NCBI RefSeq assembly: GCF_025273675.1
Contig: NZ_CP045809.1
Span: 3,782,001-3,846,000 of the forward strand
Source: Gordonia pseudamarae
Lineage (GTDB): Bacteria > Actinomycetota > Actinomycetes > Mycobacteriales > Mycobacteriaceae
DNA length: 64,000 nt
Reading direction: 5' to 3'
The notes beneath the pieces were generated by a model. It was not told where the DNA came from, ran no database searches, and saw nothing but the letters and a program-made list of their open reading frames with translations. Shown in pieces: positions 55,901 through 64,000 of this stretch. Each line of letters opens with the position of its first letter. Position 1 is the first letter of the stretch. Made by a program: the position numbers and the translations under genes.

Positions 55901-58900
55901 CCATCGGCGATGTCCTGGGTATCGCCGACGCACCGGAGATCGGTGCACCGCACCACACCGGGGTGTCGATGACGACCGGCTTCTTCGACCTCGGCGGCAA
56001 TTCGCTGGCCGCCACCCGGGTCGCCGCACGCCTGTCCGCGGCGACCGGGCGCCGGATCGGTATCCGGGCCATCTTCGACGGTGACGACGCCGCGGGCATC
56101 GTCGCCGCGCTGCGGGAGTCGGGCGTCACCGATGACGACGTGGCCGACAATATGGGATCGGCGGCACCGACCGGCCCCGATGACGCACTGACCGCCGACG
56201 CACTGACCGATGACACACTGACCGCCGACCAGCGGGCGGTACCGCTGTCCCCGGCCCAGCACCGACTGTGGCTGACCGCCCGGATCGACCCCCGGGAATC
56301 GGCGGCCTACCATATCCCGTTCACCGTACGGTTTGTCGGACCGCTCGACGTCGAGGCGCTGCGTGCCGCATTGAACGACGTGGTCGCCCGCCACGAGCCG
56401 TTGCGCACCACGGTGTCGGAGGTCGACGGCATCGCGTACCAGCGGATCGTCGACGTCCGGCCCGACCTCATCGAACTCGACACCCACAGCGGGGATGCGC
56501 TCTCCGACCGCGACTTCGCGCGGCTGCCCATCGACCTGGCCACCGACCTGCCGATCCGGGCCCGACTCGTCACCCACGCAGACGACGATCACAGCCTGAC
56601 CATGGTGATTCATCACATCGCCGCCGACGGCTGGTCGCTGGCTCCCCTGGCCGCCGACCTCGCCGCCGCCTACCGGGCACGCCGCGAGAACACCGCCCCC
56701 GCATGGACCGCACTGCCGGTCAGCTATAGCCGGGCCGCGCTCGCCGCCCACACCTGGCTCGACGATCCCCGCTCGAGCGCCCCGGCCGAACTCGATTTCT
56801 GGTCACGCACGCTGCGCGACACCCCGGCTGAAACCGAACTGCCCTACACCGGTCAACGACCAACAAGCGCGAGACCAACGAGCGCGAGACCAACGAGCGC
56901 GGGACCAACGAGCGGAGTGCTCGCCGGAGCCACGGCGCACTCGGCGATCGCCCCCGAGGTACTGGTCCGGCTCCGCGACATCGCGGCCGCCCACGACGCG
57001 ACGATGTTCATGGTGCTGCACGCGGTGGTGGCGGTGTTGCTGCGCACCCTTTCCCGCACCGACGACATCGTGCTGGGCACCGCCGTATCGGGGCGTGGCG
57101 CAGCCGAACTCGACTCGCTGGTCGGTATGTTCGTCAACACGCTCGCGCTGCGCACCCGAACCGACAAGTCACTGACGTTCGCGGAGTTCCTCGCACAGGT
57201 CAAGTCCGCCGATCTCGACGCCTTCGACAACGCCTCCTATCCGTTCGACAGGATCGTCGCCGAACTCAATCCGGCGCGCGGTGGCACCGGCCAGCCGTTC
57301 TTCAGCGTGGCCGTCGGACTCGACGACGATGTCGCCATCGACTTGGACTTCCCCGGACTGTCGGTGACGGCCTCGCGCGTCGACACCGGTATCGCCAAAT
57401 TCGATCTGCACGTGTCGTTCGTCCCGCACCGAGTGACCACGGGCAGCCTGCCGTCCCGGATGGATATCGAGTTCTCCTACGCAACAGATCTTTTCGATCG
57501 GACCACAATCGACGCCCTGGCCATCCGACTGCAGCGGGTGCTGGCCGCGGTCACCGCTGACCCGTACATCGTGATCGGCGACATCGAGGTTCTGGAACCG
57601 CACGAACGCATCGCTCTCGTGCCCGCGCCCGGTCGCGCCTCACGCACCCCCCGGCACCTGTCGCAACTCCTGGCCGATGCCGTGCGCGAGGCGCCCGGGA
57701 CGACGGCTGTGGTCGACGGCGACAGGTCACTCACCTACACCGAACTCGATCGCCTCGCCAACCGGCTTGCCCGCGTGCTGATCCGGGCCGGAGCCGGACC
57801 CGAACAGTATGTGGCGGTGTCGTTGCCGCGCAGCATGGCGTCGCTGGTGGCGATCTGGGCGATCACCCGCACCGGTGCCGCCTGGGTGCCGGTCGACCCC
57901 GCCTACCCCGCTCGCCGCCGGTCGTTCATGCTCGCCGATTCCGGTGCACGGCTGGTGATCACCGATATCGACCACGCCGGTGACACCGATCCCGAATCCG
58001 GCCCGGACTCCGGACACCGGACCATCGTTCTCGGAAGCCCCGAACTGGCCGCCGAACTCGACGCGTATTCGTCGGCACCGATCGTCGATGCCGAACGCAC
58101 CGCACCGATTCGCGTCGATCACATCGCCTACCTGATCTACACCTCCGGCACCACCGGCACCCCGAAGGGCGTGGCGGTCACCCACCGCGGCCTGGCAGAT
58201 CTGCTGGCCTCCGCCGTCGAAAATTACGGCGTTCATTCGAACAGCCGTACGATACAACTTGTTTCACCGAGTTTTGACGCCTCGATCCTCGAACTGCTCA
58301 GCCCGCTCGCTACGTCCTCGACAATGTACATAGTGCCGCCCGGCATTGTCGGCGGCCGCGAGCTGTCCGACTTCATCGCTCGCCATCGCATCACCCACGC
58401 GTTCATGACACCGTCGCTGCTGACGGCGATGTCGCCGGCCGACGTCCCCGAACTCCGGTCCCTGGTGATCGGTGGGGAGGCGCCGAACCCCGACGCGGTG
58501 CGTCAGTGGTCGATCGACCGGATGCTGTTCAACGGATACGGCCCCACCGAAACCACGGTCATGGTGACCTCGTCGGACCCGCTGACCGCCGCGGACGTGT
58601 TCGCGGACGGCTCGGTGCCGCTCGGTTCTCCGCTGCGCGGGGCGTCGTTGCTGGTTCTCGACGAGCGACTGCGCCCGGTGGCACCCGGCGTTGTCGGCGA
58701 GCTGTATATCGGCGGCGGTCGCCTGGCCCGCGGATATCACGGTGCGGCGGCGATCACCGCGTCCCGGTTCGTCGCCAACCCGTACGGCGAGAACGGTGAA
58801 CGTCTCTACCGCACAGGTGATCTCGTGCGATGGCGTGCCGATAGTCGGCTCGAGTTCCGGGGCCGTATCGATCAGCAGACCAAGATCCGCGGCTTCCGCA

Positions 58901-61900
58901 TCCAGCTCGGTGAGATCGACGCGGTCCTCGCCGGCGATCCGTCGGTGACCCGATCGGCGACTGTCGTATCAGGTACCGGAACGCAAGCCGCTCTGGTCTC
59001 CTATGTCACCGGTACCGGGCTCGACCTACGCGCCCTGCGCACCGTGCTGTCCGATCATCTACCGGCGCACATGGTCCCGCCGACGATCGTACGAGTCGAC
59101 ACCATCCCGCTGACCCCGGTGGGCAAGACCGATCTGCGGGCACTTCCCGACCCTCGGACACTCGCGGCCGGCGATGTCGATATCGTCGGCACGGCCGAGT
59201 ACGTGGCCCCGCGCGGACCGATCGAGGCCCGGATCGCCGCGACCGTCGCCGAAATCCTGGAACTCGAACCCGATTCGGTGGGCCGGGACCACGACTTCTT
59301 CGCCCTCGGTGGCAACTCCCTGCTGGCGACGGTGATGGGCGGGCAACTCGAAGCACTCGCCGGCCGGCGCGTCCCGGTCCGGGCGATCTTCGAGCACCCC
59401 CGGATCGCGGATCTGGCGAGGTTTGTCGCCGAATGCACCCCCGACGTCCGTGAGCTGCCGGGTCTGGTGCACGATCCCGGTGCCCCCGCCGAGCCGGGGA
59501 CCGCTCAGCACCGGATGTGGTTCGCCAACCGGATCAACGAGGCCGGCGCGGAGTATGCGATCGCGTTCGCCCTGGATCTGCGCGGACCGCTCGACGTGGA
59601 TGCTCTGCGGGGTGCGCTGCTGGCCGCCGTCGAACGCCACGAGCCGCTGCGCACGCGCTACCCGGAGTCCGATGGCAGGCCGGTGCTCGACATCCGACCG
59701 GCGGGCGAGGTCACCTTCTCCCTGGAGGCCGTCACCGCCGACGCCGACGAGTGGCTCGCGCTGGCACGGGAATCGGCCAGGTTGCCCTTCGATCTCACCA
59801 CCGAACTGCCGCTGCGGGTGTGGCTGCACCGGCTGGCCCCCGACCATCACAAGCTCACGGTCGTCATCCACCACATCGCCGCCGACGGCTGGTCGATGGC
59901 GCCGCTGGCCCGCGACATCACCCGCGCCTACGCCGACCTGACCGGCGGAAACGCACCGTCCCTGACCCCGCTGCCGGTGACCTACCGGGACTACCTGCGC
60001 CGCCAGGCCGCCCTGGACCTCACCGCGTCGGCGAACTGGTGGGCGCGGGAGCTGGCCGGTATCGGCACCGCCCCGGCGGTGATGGCCAGTGCCGACTACC
60101 GCGACGACGACTCGCGCGGCGCACGTGCGGGGTTCATCGAGGTGCCGTTCCCGGCGTCGGTGCGCGAGGCCCTGCGCGGACGCGTCGACACCCGACATCC
60201 TTCCGGTGCGACCGAGTTCATGGCGGTGCACGCGCTGGTGGCGTTGTTGCTGTTCCGCACGCACACCGACATCGATGTCCGGCACCACGGCGGTGACATC
60301 ATCATCGGCACGCCCAGCGCCGGTCGCGACGACCACCGCCTCGGCGATGTGGTCGGCATGTTTGTCAACCTGGTGGCCCTACGCACCCGGATCGACCCGT
60401 CGGAGACGTTCGCGGATCTGCTGGCAAAGGTCCGGACGGCCGACCTGGACGCCTTCTCGCACGCCGACATCCCGATCGAGGAGGTCCTGGCCGCCGCGCC
60501 CGGATCGGCGGACGGATCCACCCGCCCCGGCGGACCGCGACTCCTCGACGTCATCCTGTCGGTGGAGAATCTGCCGTCCACTCCGTCGATCGACCTGGCC
60601 GGCCTGACGGTCACCCCGGAGGAACTCGACACCGGCGACACACGTTTCGCGTTGGAGGTGCGGGTTCGCGGCGACGTAGCACGATTCACCTACGACGCGA
60701 CGGTGTTCGCCGACCAGCACGTGCGGGGCCTGGCCCTGGTGCTCGGCAGGCTCGCCGAGCAGGTGGTGGCCGACCCCGATCGACGCCTGGACGACTACCA
60801 CGTCCCCGACGACTGCGTGGCCGCCGCCCTCGTGGGTGTGCCGGCCCGGCAACCACGGCATCTGGCGCTGCTGCTGGCCGACGTCGTCACCGCGCACCCC
60901 GATCGTCCGGCCGTCACCGACGGTGTGCGCGCGCTGACCTACCGCGAGTTCGGTGCCCTGACCCGGCGTTGGGCGGTGGCCCTGGCCGACCGTGGGATAG
61001 GCGCCGAAGATGCCGTGGTCGTGGCCGTCTCCCGGTCCATCGAATCGGTGGCCGTGGTGTGGGCGGTGACGACGGCCGGTGCGGCCTTCGTCCCCGTGGA
61101 TCCCCGGCAGCCGGCCGAACGCGTCGCACATCTGGTGGCCGATTCGAGGGCCGTCCTCGGGATCACCGCCGAAGACTCCGTCGCCACACTGCCGCAACGG
61201 ATTCCCTGGATCAGGATCGCCGATCTGGACTCCGGTCGGCACGAGGTCCCGGCGACGGCACCGGCCGTCGCGGACCCGGCATCGGTCGCCTACGTCATCT
61301 ACACATCAGGCTCGACCGGACGGCCGAAGGGTGTGGCCGTCACCCACCGGGGGCTGATTGCCTTCGCCGACAGCCAGACCCGACGCTTCGGCGTCGAGCC
61401 GGGCTCGCGTACCCTGCATTTCGCCTCACCCACCTTCGACGCATCGATCCTGGAATTGTTACTGGCCGCCAATTCGGGTGCGACGCTGGTGATCGCACCG
61501 ACCGATATCTACGGCGGAGACGAACTGGTCGACTTCCTCGACGATCAACGCATCACCCACGCGTTCATCACCCCGGCCGCGCTCGCGGCGGCATCGTATC
61601 GGCCGCTGCCGCACCTGCGGACACTCGGCCTGGGCGGCGAATCGCTGCGCACCGAACACATCGCGCCGTGGATTCCCGGCCGGCATGTGATCAACATGTA
61701 CGGGCCCACTGAAACCACTGTGGCGGCGACGATCTCGGAACCGCTGCGAGCTACCGGACCGATCCCGATCGGCGGTCCGGTCGACGGAACCCGGCTGCTG
61801 GTGCTCGACGCACGCCTGCACCCGCTGCCGCCGTACGTGCCCGGCGAACTGTATGTGTGCGGTCCGGGCCTGGCCCGCGGCTACCACGGGCAGCCCGGCC

Positions 61901-64000
61901 GGACCGCGGCGGCGTTCGTGGCCCATCCCGATCGGCCCGGCGAACGCATGTACCGGACCGGCGACCTGGTGATGACCGACCATCACGGCAGGCTCATCTA
62001 CCGTGGCCGCACCGACAAACAGGTCAAGGTGCGCGGGTTCCGGATCGAACTCGGTGAGATCGACGGCGCCCTGCTCGCGCATCCGTCGGTCGAGTTCGCG
62101 GTCACGGTCCCGCACGGTGACGGCGCGTCGGCAGGTCTGGCGTCATACGTGACCGTCGAGCCCGGCGCCGACATCACCGGCCCCGGTCTGCGCACAGTGC
62201 TCGCCGGACGGCTGCCACGGCACATGGTGCCCGACGCGGTGCTGGTCCTCGACCGGATTCCGTTGACCACCAGCGGTAAGGTCGACCGGTCCTCGCTCCC
62301 CGCCCCGATCCTGGCGCACGACCCGGGCGATGCCGGGCGGGCCCCGGACACCGCCGAGGAACTCGCCGTCGCCGGGGTCGTGGCCGATATCATCGGGCAC
62401 CCAGCCGGGTCGATCGCCGCAACCGATGACTTCTTCGAACTCGGCGGCACCTCGCTGACCGCGACAACGCTGATCTCGCGGATCAATGCCGTGCACACGG
62501 GCGATCGCATCCCGGTGCGCGCGGTCTTCGACCAGCCGACCGTCGAAGCGCTCGCCCGGCTGGTCCGTCTCGACGGGGCCGCACCCGTCCGGCAGCGCGA
62601 CCTCGGGCCGCGCCCGGAGACGCGGATTCCGCAGGCACCCAACCAGAGACGACTGTGGCTGATCTCCCGGACCGATCCGTCGGCCGCGGACTATCTGCTG
62701 CCGCTGACCATCACATTCCGCGGCGACCTCGACACGCTCGCGCTGCGCGGGGCGCTCGTGGACATCGTGTCCCGCCATGCCGTGCTGCGCACCGTGTACA
62801 CCGAAACCCCCGACGGGGCCGAGGGCGCGCTCATGGACGCGGCCGAGGCCGTCGGCGATCTGCCGGTCCGCACCAACGGCGGTGTCGACGAGTATGCACG
62901 GGAATTGCTTTCCACCGGAATCGATCTCGCATCCGGTCCACCGTTGCGGGCGGTGCTGGTGGCGGTCGATCCCGGCACGCACACGCTGTTGCTGGTGATC
63001 CATCACATCGCCGCCGACGGCGCATCGCTGCCGATCCTTGTCGGCGACCTGGCGGCCGCCTATCACGAACGGGTGGCCGGTCGCACCGCACCATGGGAAC
63101 CGGCCTATCCCGATTTCCGCGACTACACCCTGGCGATGACCTCGGACGAGGCGCTGGAGTCCGCCGCCGCCGACACCGACTACTGGACCGGACTCCTCGC
63201 CGACGCCCCCACCGACACCGCCGTACCGTACTCGGGGCCGGCGCCGGCCCGCGAGAGCGCGCCGCCCGGATCGAGCGTCTCCGTCGAACTCGGAACATCC
63301 CTGCGCGACAAACTGATCGACGTGGCACGAACACACCGGACCACACCGTTCACCGTCCTGCACACCGCGCTGGCCATTCTGCTGCACCGGCTCGGCGCCG
63401 GCGACGATCTCGTCATCGGCACACCCGTGAGCAACCGGGGCGTGCCCGGAGCCGGACTCGACTGCTCCGAGGTCGTGGGCATGTTCGTCAATACGCTGGC
63501 ACTGCGCACACTCATCGATCCGGCCGAAGCCGCGGCCACGCTCATCGACCGGGTCCGGGACGACGACCTGGCGGCCTGGGATCACCTCGACGCCCCGTTC
63601 GACGACGTCGTCGCCGTACTCAACCCCACTCGGCGACAAGGCCATCATCCACTGCTGGGGGTGATACTGTCCGTGCACGGCTTTGCCGACAACCTGACCC
63701 CCGGCGCTCCCGACGACTCCGGCCTGTCACTCTCGTGCGGCGAATTCGACACCGGCGTAGCCAAGTTCGATGCCCAGTTCACCATCACCGGAGTCTCCGC
63801 CGGAGCCGAGCGGCCCACCCTCACCCTGACCTACGCGACCGACCTGTACACCGACGAGACCGCCCGCGCCACGACCGATCGATTTGTCCGGGTCCTGCAC
63901 GCGCTGACCGAAACACCTGAACTTCCCGTCGGCGACATCGCCCTCAGCGGCCCGGACGAGCTGGCCCGGTTGACCCCCGCGGCCGGTCCGCGGGCGGGGC
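52927..64000 (+). CDS. Very large non-ribosomal peptide synthetase, continues past the window
   Basis: At least 3691 residues, one uninterrupted frame. TTG 52927 has AAGGAG 8 nt before it. Order: C1 (HHLVLDG, His153), A1 (FTSGSTGLPKG; FDVSVWE at 667), T1 (Ser1026), C2 (HHIAADG, 1229), A2 (FDASILE, 1783), T2 (Ser2131), C3 (2315), A3 (FDASILE, 2837), T3 (Ser3176), C4 (3359), then A4 begins. Read against EntF, A1 gives DVWHISLIDK, essentially the serine code. A2 reads about DALFVGGVMK and A3 about DALFGGMVAK, which I cannot assign. No cyclization, epimerization or methylation domain is seen. An N-terminal C domain suggests that the chain starts by acylating Ser with a fatty acyl, here probably the isonitrile one. 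Confidence 0.95.
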   Translation, partial: MSSPETSSRPTAETSAPATDGTMRLTAAQRGIFYAQELDPDVPMSVAAFFEFHDTVDADLLERATVAACMETQSGFARLQPAGDDEPRLVVDTSLDLTLRHVDLSQSNDPRQAAMSWIDNHRSTPVDVLADRLVTTHLLHLGEGHSIWYLWCHHLVLDGYGATIAMARVAAHYAAGVAGEQLPTFEPLSLAQLAGVDEHYRQSERFAADLAYWTERLAGSADEPEMMSFSATSEPAAPVAIVRSADLNSTLTQHIRDLAKKSGVRTATILATAVAIYLARFNDVDDATLSLPLAVRDTDELRGCAGVTSNVLPIRARLTGDDGTSPTVAQLLARVDTEIAGAVRHQWFRHEDISTEILPAAQGRRGFFGPMVNVMMFMSHLDFGPTRADVNVVTTGPVEDMSINLYRGFDGGMRLDLEANPNIYSANDIELHHRRIIDLLHQLVHVGPDAPVAAVTLPADPGTDGRGAAGEHVTVGEHTLIDLLDATADEHGELTALTDDLDTTLTHAGLRVRAERIARALAARGVGPEVVVAVMIPRSVDQVVALHAVTRSGAAYLPIDPGEPAPRRAHILATARPALVIAADTPHAGIDVPVVTLDDLAADTTGVAPARPRPDHPAYVLFTSGSTGLPKGVVISHRAIVNRLRWMQAEYALTEQDRVLQKTPATFDVSVWEFYWPFIVGAGLVVPTPDGHRDPWYLRETIARHGVTTVHFVPSMLSAFAAAHADGAGDDLRGLRRIITSGEALTPTTVAAMAAICPAPVHNLYGPTEAAIDVTHHNDCRADDSVIPIGRPVWNTTVRVLDRALRPQPAGAIGELYLGGVQLARGYVNRPALTASRFVADPFGGPGERLYRTGDLVRMRIDGALEYVGRDDAQVKIRGQRVELGEVESALTQLPGVRSAAAVIVGGTTADTAILAGYVCGADNLNSQVMRKELSAHLPAHMVPTAIVVLDDLPLTPSGKLDRRALPEPVLGEPDAEMVVPTDRLSRLVTRTIGDVLGIADAPEIGAPHHTGVSMTTGFFDLGGNSLAATRVAARLSAATGRRIGIRAIFDGDDAAGIVAALRESGVTDDDVADNMGSAAPTGPDDALTADALTDDTLTADQRAVPLSPAQHRLWLTARIDPRESAAYHIPFTVRFVGPLDVEALRAALNDVVARHEPLRTTVSEVDGIAYQRIVDVRPDLIELDTHSGDALSDRDFARLPIDLATDLPIRARLVTHADDDHSLTMVIHHIAADGWSLAPLAADLAAAYRARRENTAPAWTALPVSYSRAALAAHTWLDDPRSSAPAELDFWSRTLRDTPAETELPYTGQRPTSARPTSARPTSAGPTSGVLAGATAHSAIAPEVLVRLRDIAAAHDATMFMVLHAVVAVLLRTLSRTDDIVLGTAVSGRGAAELDSLVGMFVNTLALRTRTDKSLTFAEFLAQVKSADLDAFDNASYPFDRIVAELNPARGGTGQPFFSVAVGLDDDVAIDLDFPGLSVTASRVDTGIAKFDLHVSFVPHRVTTGSLPSRMDIEFSYATDLFDRTTIDALAIRLQRVLAAVTADPYIVIGDIEVLEPHERIALVPAPGRASRTPRHLSQLLADAVREAPGTTAVVDGDRSLTYTELDRLANRLARVLIRAGAGPEQYVAVSLPRSMASLVAIWAITRTGAAWVPVDPAYPARRRSFMLADSGARLVITDIDHAGDTDPESGPDSGHRTIVLGSPELAAELDAYSSAPIVDAERTAPIRVDHIAYLIYTSGTTGTPKGVAVTHRGLADLLASAVENYGVHSNSRTIQLVSPSFDASILELLSPLATSSTMYIVPPGIVGGRELSDFIARHRITHAFMTPSLLTAMSPADVPELRSLVIGGEAPNPDAVRQWSIDRMLFNGYGPTETTVMVTSSDPLTAADVFADGSVPLGSPLRGASLLVLDERLRPVAPGVVGELYIGGGRLARGYHGAAAITASRFVANPYGENGERLYRTGDLVRWRADSRLEFRGRIDQQTKIRGFRIQLGEIDAVLAGDPSVTRSATVVSGTGTQAALVSYVTGTGLDLRALRTVLSDHLPAHMVPPTIVRVDTIPLTPVGKTDLRALPDPRTLAAGDVDIVGTAEYVAPRGPIEARIAATVAEILELEPDSVGRDHDFFALGGNSLLATVMGGQLEALAGRRVPVRAIFEHPRIADLARFVAECTPDVRELPGLVHDPGAPAEPGTAQHRMWFANRINEAGAEYAIAFALDLRGPLDVDALRGALLAAVERHEPLRTRYPESDGRPVLDIRPAGEVTFSLEAVTADADEWLALARESARLPFDLTTELPLRVWLHRLAPDHHKLTVVIHHIAADGWSMAPLARDITRAYADLTGGNAPSLTPLPVTYRDYLRRQAALDLTASANWWARELAGIGTAPAVMASADYRDDDSRGARAGFIEVPFPASVREALRGRVDTRHPSGATEFMAVHALVALLLFRTHTDIDVRHHGGDIIIGTPSAGRDDHRLGDVVGMFVNLVALRTRIDPSETFADLLAKVRTADLDAFSHADIPIEEVLAAAPGSADGSTRPGGPRLLDVILSVENLPSTPSIDLAGLTVTPEELDTGDTRFALEVRVRGDVARFTYDATVFADQHVRGLALVLGRLAEQVVADPDRRLDDYHVPDDCVAAALVGVPARQPRHLALLLADVVTAHPDRPAVTDGVRALTYREFGALTRRWAVALADRGIGAEDAVVVAVSRSIESVAVVWAVTTAGAAFVPVDPRQPAERVAHLVADSRAVLGITAEDSVATLPQRIPWIRIADLDSGRHEVPATAPAVADPASVAYVIYTSGSTGRPKGVAVTHRGLIAFADSQTRRFGVEPGSRTLHFASPTFDASILELLLAANSGATLVIAPTDIYGGDELVDFLDDQRITHAFITPAALAAASYRPLPHLRTLGLGGESLRTEHIAPWIPGRHVINMYGPTETTVAATISEPLRATGPIPIGGPVDGTRLLVLDARLHPLPPYVPGELYVCGPGLARGYHGQPGRTAAAFVAHPDRPGERMYRTGDLVMTDHHGRLIYRGRTDKQVKVRGFRIELGEIDGALLAHPSVEFAVTVPHGDGASAGLASYVTVEPGADITGPGLRTVLAGRLPRHMVPDAVLVLDRIPLTTSGKVDRSSLPAPILAHDPGDAGRAPDTAEELAVAGVVADIIGHPAGSIAATDDFFELGGTSLTATTLISRINAVHTGDRIPVRAVFDQPTVEALARLVRLDGAAPVRQRDLGPRPETRIPQAPNQRRLWLISRTDPSAADYLLPLTITFRGDLDTLALRGALVDIVSRHAVLRTVYTETPDGAEGALMDAAEAVGDLPVRTNGGVDEYARELLSTGIDLASGPPLRAVLVAVDPGTHTLLLVIHHIAADGASLPILVGDLAAAYHERVAGRTAPWEPAYPDFRDYTLAMTSDEALESAAADTDYWTGLLADAPTDTAVPYSGPAPARESAPPGSSVSVELGTSLRDKLIDVARTHRTTPFTVLHTALAILLHRLGAGDDLVIGTPVSNRGVPGAGLDCSEVVGMFVNTLALRTLIDPAEAAATLIDRVRDDDLAAWDHLDAPFDDVVAVLNPTRRQGHHPLLGVILSVHGFADNLTPGAPDDSGLSLSCGEFDTGVAKFDAQFTITGVSAGAERPTLTLTYATDLYTDETARATTDRFVRVLHALTETPELPVGDIALSGPDELARLTPAAGPRAG
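56860..56915 (+). repeat. 15-bp tandem repeat inside NRPS domain C2
   Basis: About 3.7 copies of a 15-bp unit (CCAACGAGCGCGAGA and variants) at 56860, 56875, 56890 and 56905. In frame it encodes repeats of Pro-Thr-Ser-Ala-Arg in a loop of the condensation domain (residues about 1312-1330). Because the unit is a multiple of three, copy number can change without a frameshift. Confidence 0.85.

Noticed and set aside
53917..63678. Several long leftward frames opposite the NRPS
   Set aside because: Gly/Arg/Asp-rich shadows of a high-GC gene; the NRPS frame runs unbroken with all catalytic motifs.
1..64000. tRNA, rRNA and CRISPR arrays
   Set aside because: Looked for cloverleaf-like segments and regularly spaced repeats; none seen. 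The only tandem array is the coding repeat at 56860.

Overview
The window is high-GC actinobacterial DNA. An antigen-85-like mycolyltransferase, actinobacterial ribosomal gene order, DtxR/IdeR-type iron boxes and isonitrile-lipopeptide genes related to the M. tuberculosis Rv0097-Rv0101 locus place it in the mycolic-acid bacteria (Mycobacteriales). Gordonia or a close relative is the best guess; the genus is inferred, not proven.

Layout. 1-6.4 kb: the end of one and all of a second subunit of a heterodimeric ABC exporter, a mycolyltransferase, two tiny glycine-rich hydrophobic peptides each closed by a strong hairpin, a GNAT-like gene and an alpha/beta hydrolase. 6.4-27.7 kb: the leftward ribosomal block rpsH-rplF-rplR-rpsE-rpmD-rplO-secY-adk-map, then infA-rpmJ-rpsM-rpsK-rpsD-rpoA-rplQ-truA. 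It is split between map and infA by about 10.7 kb: a membrane protein, a SIMPL lipoprotein, an F420-type oxidoreductase, a sulfonate-type ABC importer with a DszA/NtaA-family monooxygenase, an MFS transporter, dtd, an IS110-type element and fdhD.

27.7-37.2 kb: the block stops abruptly at rpsH; rpsN, rplE, rplX and rplN are not here. Divergent from rpsH is a three-gene operon: a DUF559-type nuclease fusion, a winged-helix-like protein, and a 1088-residue protein joining an AAA ATPase to a HerA/DUF87-type ATPase. It looks like an undescribed relative of the nuclease-HerA defence systems. It is followed by an SPFH/GYF protein, a TFIIB-type zinc-ribbon membrane protein, a small membrane protein and a lipoprotein.

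37.5-64 kb (open at the right end): a biosynthetic cluster. A carrier-thioesterase didomain protein, a ScoE/Rv0097-like Fe(II) dioxygenase, an FcoT/Rv0098-like thioesterase and a FadD10-like adenylating ligase should make an isonitrile fatty acyl unit. A MOP-type flippase, two large LuxR-family ATPase regulators, an IS256-family insertion and a vapBC pair come next. Last is a very large NRPS (over 3,690 residues, C-A-T-C-A-T-C-A-T-C-...) whose first adenylation domain carries a serine-like code. A strong iron box before the dioxygenase gene and a weaker one before the carrier-thioesterase gene suggest iron control. The likely product is an isonitrile-acylated peptide, larger than the known two-chain Lys/Orn compounds. 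The two most interesting regions are this cluster and the nuclease-HerA operon.
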